A stretch of DNA of 64,000 nucleotides from Dasypus novemcinctus (lineage: Eukaryota > Chordata > Mammalia > Cingulata > Dasypodidae). A model generated the notes under the pieces. The model searched no databases. It was not told where the DNA came from and saw nothing but the letters and a program-made list of their open reading frames with translations. Of the stretch, positions 57,546-64,000 are shown one piece after another. The position numbers and the translations under genes were made by a program. The stretch lies in the NCBI RefSeq assembly GCF_030445035.2, contig NC_080680.1, positions 95,423,157 to 95,487,156 on the forward strand. The letters are read 5' to 3'. Every line of letters starts with the position of its first letter. The stretch's first letter is position 1.

Positions 57546-59868
57546 TAACCATTTTTCTTATTGTCTTTTGTTTTTTAAAGATAAATAGATCACACAAAAA
57601 TTATGCTAAAAAACATAAAAGGTTCCCACATATTCTACACCCCAACCTCCCCCCCCCCACTCTTCCCACATTAGCATGCCCTTTCATTAGAGAGGCACAT
57701 TCATTGCATTTGGTGAACATCCTGGAGCACTGCCACACTGCATGGACCATAGTTGACATTGTAGTTCACACTCTCCCCTAGTCCATCCAGTGGGTTATGG
57801 CAAGATAAACAATGTCCTGTATCTGTCCTTGCAATATCATTCAGGACAACTCCAAGTTCTTAAAATGCCCCATATCATACCTCTTTCTCCCTCTCCCTGC
57901 CCTCAGCAACTCCTGCGGCCACCATCTCCATATCAATGATAAAATTTCTTCCATTGCTAGAGTCACAACAGTTCTATAGTAGAATACCAGCAAGTCCATG
58001 CCCATCCATATTATATTCCTCAGTCATGTGGGCTCTGGGATGGTGATGTCCACTCCACCTCTAAATTGAGAGGGGATTTAGAACCCACATGGCTGATGGA
58101 TGCAATTCTCCTGCTTGCAGCTATAGACCCTCTCAGTTCCCTGATGTGGTATTTGACCATTCTCACTTTCCCATCAGCTGATTTGGGTATGTCCAACAAA
58201 CTGGAGAGTAGGTGTTGCAACTCTGTTGAGGCTTAGGGTCCGGCTGACACATGGACAGTCCAGAGATTCAAGTCTCCTGAGCATACACAAACCCCAGCAC
58301 CAACTACAGGTTCAGTAAAAGTGACTGAAGAGGCGTGTGTAGAGGAGTCACATCTGAGTCCAACTCCATCACAATCAGGAGCACAAATTTCCAAGTAGGG
58401 CCCACTGGCAAGGCAATGAGCTCCAGAGCCATCTGTCATGACCATAAAACCTGTGTATCTCCATAGCTCTCGTGAGCACCTATACCTGGTGTTGTATCTA
58501 CTTTGGCTGCTGAGAAGGGCATAAGATCAACCCCTCTGATGACCTCCCAACTCATTTTGAAGTCTCTTAGCCATAAAAACTCATTTGTATTTACCACTTC
58601 CCCCTTTTATTCAAGATCTTTTTATAGTTGAATCACTGATTGGTGACTGGTAGTAATCCCTCGGCACCAGGGAGGCTTATCCCCAGGAGTCATGCCCCAT
58701 GCTGGGGAGAAGGTAATGTATTTACATGCTGATTTTGGCTTAGAGAGTGGGCCACATTTGAGCAATATGGAAGCTCTCAGGAGGTAACTCTTAGGTACCC
58801 TGAAGCTCTAGGACTAGTTGAAATTTCAAGGACACGGGCTCATAAGCATAGTCATCAGTATCAAGGGCCCATCATTGGACCATCCTTCTTCACTGATCTT
58901 TGTCTTTGCAGTTGGGGGATTGTTTGTGTTCCATGCAACAGAGCTCCCCAGGATGGGAACACAGCTCTCCCTCAGTTGTCATGTGTAACTCTATCCACTC
59001 TGACAATACACAATGAACCTCTGAACATATCTATATATCCTATATGCATGCCCTGGAGAATTCCCTCCCATCCATGCATCCCCCATCAATGATACCCCAC
59101 ATCAATGTTCCTCTCCTGCCATAGTTGAAACCCTCTGTGGCCCAAAACCTCTTAAAAAATGAAGCCTAATATATTGCCAAATTAAATTAGTAGGAAAATG
59201 AAATAATATCGACAGGTTTAAAGATTAGAAATAGAATATATAATAATTTAGAAAAACTAAAATATAGTAAAAAATTAATTGGGGTATTAAAAAATGAGAA
59301 TATCATAAAACTTTGTTTTTGATGTTTTGCCTTTCATTACAGTAATAGGCATTGCCCTGCATGTACAGTGGCAAGGCAATTTCCTCCATTCCTTCCTCAG
59401 TGACTACATCCTTTTTTATTTTATTTTGTCTTCTAAAAGCTTTAGATCACAGTGAAGTCACATATACAATATAGGGGACTCCCATATACCCAACATCAAA
59501 CCCTTTTCCCACTTCCCCAGCAATTATCTTTTTACATGTGGATGTTTTATTTGCTACAGCTGATGTACAGATATTGAAACATAGCTACCAACCATGGTTC
59601 TGTTATGGCTTACATTATGGTTTATATTTTAGACTGCACACTTTTCTAAATTTTTGGTTACATTATGGTTTACATTATGGTTTACATTTTAGATTATATA
59701 CTTTTATAAATTTGGTGAAATTTAACATGCTTATATCCATCATTGCACCAACTTGTGGAACACTTCCATTGCATCTCAATTACCCTCACTTCGATCCATT
59801 CTCTTCCTCTCACCCCTCCCCCCAGAGCCCACAGTGGCAACCAAGCTTAACTGTTTGAAATACAAGAT
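57546..59868 (-). mobile_element. Truncated L1 3'UTR (~2.3 kb), copy B only
   Basis: An older relative of the 3'UTR in units 1-3, starting with the T-rich terminus and 'gatcacacaaaaattatgc', following the same block order to 'cccacagtggcaaccaagct' and stopping inside the UTR. Copy A has about 20 bases at this point (near 11,510-11,530). I see no convincing target-site duplication, so loss from copy A cannot be excluded. It shows that the long 3'UTR is not limited to the youngest elements. Confidence 0.8.
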
Positions 59869-59879
59869 TTATACCACTC

Positions 59880-61525
59880 CACTGGAGGTATGGTTTAAAC
59901 AATGGCCATGGCAATTGCTAAAATAGTAATTCAGAGCTAGTACCCAGCTATCTAAATTCACCAACTAAAAGCCATGCTCATACCTTATAGAATGACCATT
60001 ATTTAAAAAACAAACATGGAACTACAGGTGCTGGAGAGTTGCAGAGAAATAGGAACACTCCTTTAAAGTTGGTTGGAGTATAGAATGGTGCAGCCTCATT
60101 GGAAGACAGTTTGGCAGTACCTCAAGAAGATGAGTATAGAACTACCATATGACCCAGCAATCCTGTACTAGGAATATATTCAGAAGAACAGACAGCAAGG
60201 ACATGAACTAACATTTGTGCACTGATATTCATAACATTATTCACAATTGCCAAAATATGGAACCAGCCCAAGTGTCCATCAACTGAGAAATAGATGAACA
60301 AAATGTGGTATATGCATACAATGGAATACTATTCAGCAGTTAGAAGAAATGAAATTAGGATGCATATGAAAACATGGATGAAACCTTGAAGATATTATGT
60401 TGAATGAAATAAGCCGAACACAAAAGAACAAATATTGTATGGTCTCAATAGTATGAACTAAATGTGATGAGTAAACTCATGGAGATAAACTCTAGAGTAT
60501 AAGTTACTAGGGTATAGAATGTGGACTGAGAATGGGAGCTGATGCTTAATGTATGCAGAATGTTTATTAAGGTTTATTGTAAAAGTGTGGAAATGAATAG
60601 ATTTGATGGTAACACATTATACTGAGTATAACTAACACTGCTGAGTTAGTTAGGTTGAAAGGAGTAGTTTCTGGACATAAATGTCAATTGAAAGGAACGC
60701 CTTCTCTCCTTTTGATTGGACTGACCCAGGACAACTAACAAGGAGATGATGAGAGACAATGCCCATCCCAAGGACAAAGTGTCTGTAACTGTGAGTAAGC
60801 TAGCTCCATCCATCTGCCTCATGGGATCTAAGCCCCCTCTCAATTAGAGGTAGAGTGGGCATCACCATCCCCAAATCCTCATGATTGTGGAATGAACAAT
60901 GTACTAAAGTAGAGTTATTATTATTCTACTATAGACATTGTTATTATAGCAATGGAAGAACTCTTATCATTGATGTCAAGGTACTGGCCACCAGAAGTTC
61001 TGAGAGATGGGAGAAGGAAGAATAGGTGTAATATGGGGCCATTTTTGGAACATTGGATTTGTCCTGCATTACATTGCAGTGAAGGATACAGACCATTGTA
61101 TATGTTGTCATAACTTACAAAATTGTGGGGGACAAAATATAAAGTATAATGTAAACTAGTGCATGTTTAGTAGCAACGCTTCAATATGAGTTCATCAATT
61201 GTAACAAATGTACTACACTAATAAACGATGTTGTTAATGAGGGGAAGTTTGGGAGGAGGAGGGATTGGGACATGTGGGAATCCCTTATATTTTTTATGTA
61301 ACATTTGGGTAATCTAAAGCTTCTATAAAAATAAAAAAAATTAATTATAAAAAAGAAAGGAAGCTAGAGAATAATCTAGCAAAAGATAACATAGTGATTT
61401 CAAAGGTGGATGAATATTGTGGTTAATAGTATAAATATGAGAAAGTTTATCTTTTACAAAATGTTAAGTATATGGTGATACACTGGAAAATTACAACTAA
61501 TGTAATTTAGGTATGATAGTCAAGA
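59880..61525 (+). mobile_element. Old L1 3' end, copy B counterpart
   Basis: Counterpart of 11590-12967, with ORF2 phrases accatatgacccagcaatcc (near 60,140) and agcccaagtgtccatcaact. From about 61,309 it keeps text that copy A has lost. The frames are broken. Confidence 0.82.
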
Positions 61526-61530
61526 GTAAT

Positions 61531-62094
61531 TGTAGCAGTTTGATAGGGTTATGAATTCCAAAAATAGATACTGGATTATGTTTGTAATCTGATCTGTACC
61601 TGGGTGTGATTGAGTTATGATTAGGGCTTTGATTGGGCCACGCCATTAGGGCATTGAGTCCACGCTCCTTGGTGGGTGGGGACTCACAGATAAAAGGCAT
61701 GGCAAAGGGCAGAGTTGGGGATTCTTAATATTGGAGTCTTGATGTTGGAGTTTGATGTTGAAGTCTTAATCTGGAGCCCTGGGGAAAGAAACAGAGCCAT
61801 TCACCCGATAGTCTACAGCTGACCTTGTGGAGAGAGCAAAACCTAGAGAACCTCATAGCCTACAGCTGAGCTTGTGAAGAAAACAGAGGCACTGAGTCCA
61901 GAGGAAACCAGGAAGCCTGAACCCTCGCAGATGTAGGCAGCCATCTTGCTCCAACACCTGAAAGTAGACTTTGGTGAGGGAAGTAACTTATGCTTGATGG
62001 CCTGGTACCTGTAAGCTCTTACCCCGAATACCCTTTATAAAAGCCAACAGATTTCTGGTAGTTTGCATCAGCACCCTTTTGGCTGGCTAATACA
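61531..62094 (+). mobile_element. MaLR-like LTR, third copy, present in copy B only
   Basis: Begins TGTAGCAGTTTGATAGGG and ends GGCTGGCTAATACA. It is flanked by gtaat (61526-61530) and gtcat (62095-62099), a 5-base target-site duplication with one change. The end (aaaagccaacagatttctgg) matches the other two LTRs, but the middle differs. It is missing in copy A together with its flanks, as a deletion would leave. Confidence 0.78.
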
Positions 62095-62672
62095 GTCATA
62101 TTGTAATATTTTTGTAGCAATGGCAAAGAGGATATTATATCAATTCTAAGGGACAAGCATAGGGAGGTATAAGAGGCTTTGGGATTTTTTCTTTTGAGTA
62201 ATGAAAACATTCTAAAATTGGCTGAGTGGTGACAGCAAAACTCTGTGACGAAAATGAGAGTCATGGAGTGTGCACTTTGAATGGATTGTTCAAAGCATGG
62301 GACTGTATAACACAGGAATCCGGTGGTAGAAGATGGATTGTGGTTAACAGAACAAATATGAAAACATTTTCTGTGACCTATAACAAATTTATAATATTAC
62401 TACAGGATGTTAATAATCAGGTGGATTGGGGAAAATACTCTAAATGTAAGATATAGGCTGTAGTTAGTAATAATATTTTGGTGATGCTCTTTCATAGTTT
62501 GTAACAAGTGTTTCACAACAGTTCAAAGTGTTGGTAGTGGGCTGATGTTTGGGAGCCCTGTATAATGATATGCATATTTGTTTTATAAGTTCACAACGTT
62601 TAGTATATACTTCTTGTTTATATATATAATCACATACGAATGATATACTTCAGTCCAATTTTATAAGAAAAC
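62095..62672 (+). mobile_element. Old L1 3'UTR, copy B continuation
   Basis: Counterpart of 12,970-13,259 plus 35,792-35,985. It includes the uninterrupted target site agtaataatatttt (62466-62479). Confidence 0.82.
62466..62479. other. Empty site for the 22.5-kb L1 nest
   Basis: A single agtaataatatttt with the same flanks as in copy A (tagttagtaa before it, g-gatg-ctct-like text after it) and no insertion. Confidence 0.95.
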
Positions 62673-64000
62673 TCATTTTCTCAAGCCTCAGGAACTTTCT
62701 GAAAAGAATTTTTTTTAGCTCAAATTGTACATGGATTACTGAACATTTTTTCTGCTTTTCTTCATGAGATGTACTTGGTTTGGTACTCTTCATTAAAAGT
62801 CAAAAGAAAACAGTTCTGATTACTCCTCTTTTGTGCCTTTTTTATTTTGCCAACCATGTTTATAGAAAGGACATTGCTAATGACATTTTGTAAATTAAAA
62901 TGTATTCATTTTAACTTAATAATCCCCTAAAATACGACTCTATAAAAGTTTTGCAATCTGGTTTGTTATTATTTTAATAAGATTAACACAAAATTTGAGA
63001 AGAAGGAAACATTGCATATCAGCAAAGTGCTTTTGAAATTCCTTATTGAAATGTGACCAAATGTGATTCTGGTTGAATGCCATTGTGTTTGGTTTATATC
63101 AGCTCTTGAGAGTCATGTCCCGATGCTCCCTCCCCACCCCCCCATGATATTGCATGCAGCTATAAATGGTTTCTAGGCCTTACTTTGTGACTGCATACTA
63201 TCCTCTGCTAGAAGAAATAATAGAAGTAAAGAACTGACAAACTTGAAAAAAAAAATTGAATGCCTGTAAAGCCACAGTGCCACTTCAGTAAAGTCTAACC
63301 TCAAAACATTATTGCCTGGCAGAAGTCTGTTTATTTAGTAGGTGTTTTCTCATATTATCTTTTGTGAATTTATTATGAATATGCCGCAGTGATATTGAAT
63401 AAAAAAACCAAAATATGCTTATAAAGAAATAAAACGATTGGTCACTTAATCTTGTTTCTATGTCCAGCCAGGAAAAAAAAAAACTTCAGTGAAGGTAAAA
63501 TAGATAGATAGATAGATAGTAGATAAGAGCTAATTCTATGTATGCAGTGCTTTTTAAAATTTCTGAAATATTTGGCACTGAAAAAAATTTTTTTGGAAGT
63601 CCAACTAAATCCAGATAAATTTTAATGCCAGTATGATTAAAGTCAAAAGGAAGAAATTGAAATTCTTTTTCATCATCCTGTAGAGCTGCTATTTTACTAC
63701 TTGGAGAATGTGAAGTAAAAATTGAGCCCTGAAGGGTTTCTTTGTGTTTTCATTGTTTTTCTACTAGAGAAAATTAAAAGCATCCAGCGTAGTGGCTGAA
63801 AATTATTATAAAATGCCATCACCAGTGAGAACCTTGAGTTCGCTGATATTATGAGCTTCCAGAGGGAAGGGTATTGATTGAGAAGCATACTTGCAGACTA
63901 GGTGTTTATAATTTTTCATAAGTCTAGGCTCTGATTCAGGTAATATGCACAAATTGAAAATATAAGCTTTCAGGAGCACAAATTGCTTTAAATGCATAAT
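62673..64000. other. No gene; apparently single-copy sequence
   Basis: Beyond the duplication. It contains a small (GATA)n at 63501-63519 and an A run at about 63,473-63,483. No L1 text and no convincing frame; the frames of about 63 codons at its right end have no recognisable domain. Confidence 0.5.

Larger units (their letters stand above)
46500..62672 (+). repeat. Segmental duplication, copy B
   Basis: Direct counterpart of copy A (1-35,985), without its 22.5-kb nest, GC-rich LTR and plus-strand truncated L1, but with its own SINE and two L1 3' ends. The left border is set where text matching copy A begins (gccaaaagaaccaa at about 46,503). The right border is about 62,672. Confidence 0.92.

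Noticed and set aside
1-64000. A new defence, biosynthetic or other multi-gene system
   Set aside because: Only one intact protein gene is present and everything else coding-like is L1 debris. Nothing supports such a system.

Overview
The window is AT-rich mammalian nuclear DNA with one intact protein gene and a very dense load of retroelements. Two short interspersed elements have a tRNA-like head and a long tail region that I recognise as the DAS-SINE type of the nine-banded armadillo lineage, and the L1 elements are of an unfamiliar long form. The most likely source is therefore an armadillo (Xenarthra, Dasypus-like). That identification rests on memory of the SINE family, not on a search.

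Layout. Positions 1-35,985 (copy A) and about 46,500-62,672 (copy B) are two direct copies of one segment, a segmental duplication whose left edge lies outside the window. Both copies hold the same ordered set of relics: an old L1 3' fragment (minus), an old nearly full-length L1 (minus) interrupted by a shared MaLR-like LTR and a shared tRNA-derived SINE, then an old L1 3' end (plus). After the duplication each copy gained its own insertions, and the other copy supplies an empty or lacking site. Copy A received a GC-rich solo LTR (2842-3386), a 5'-truncated L1 (9981-10600) and a 22.5-kb nest of L1 elements (13260-35777). Copy B received a DAS-type SINE (46692-47063) and two L1 3' ends (about 51,540-51,922 and 57,546-59,868), and it keeps an LTR that copy A appears to have lost by deletion.

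The 22.5-kb nest has an exact 14-base target-site duplication on its outside. It holds a 3'UTR-only copy (unit 1), a full-length L1 (unit 2) and a second full-length L1 (unit 3) inserted into the ORF2 of unit 2. Unit 3 measures about 9.7 kb, largely because its 3'UTR is about 2.76 kb. Unit 2 carries about three tandem 208-base monomers in its 5'UTR, whereas unit 3 has a different 5' region. Both have a YY1-like box at the 5' end. Neither is competent as it stands: ORF1 and ORF2 carry stops and frameshifts, and unit 3 has lost a catalytic aspartate.

The spacer between the duplicated copies (35,986-46,500) holds more L1 debris, an MLT1-like LTR, MIR relics and one intact olfactory receptor gene of family 1 on the plus strand (CDS 44361-45308, 315 residues). 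It has a clear splice acceptor just upstream, a short overlapping upstream ORF and candidate polyadenylation signals downstream. The last 1.3 kb (62,673-64,000) is non-repetitive to my eye and has no recognisable gene.

No operon, CRISPR, rRNA, canonical tRNA gene or new defence-like system is visible. The interest lies in the retroelement archaeology: paired filled and empty sites, the long L1 3'UTR, and two L1 promoter types in one nest.
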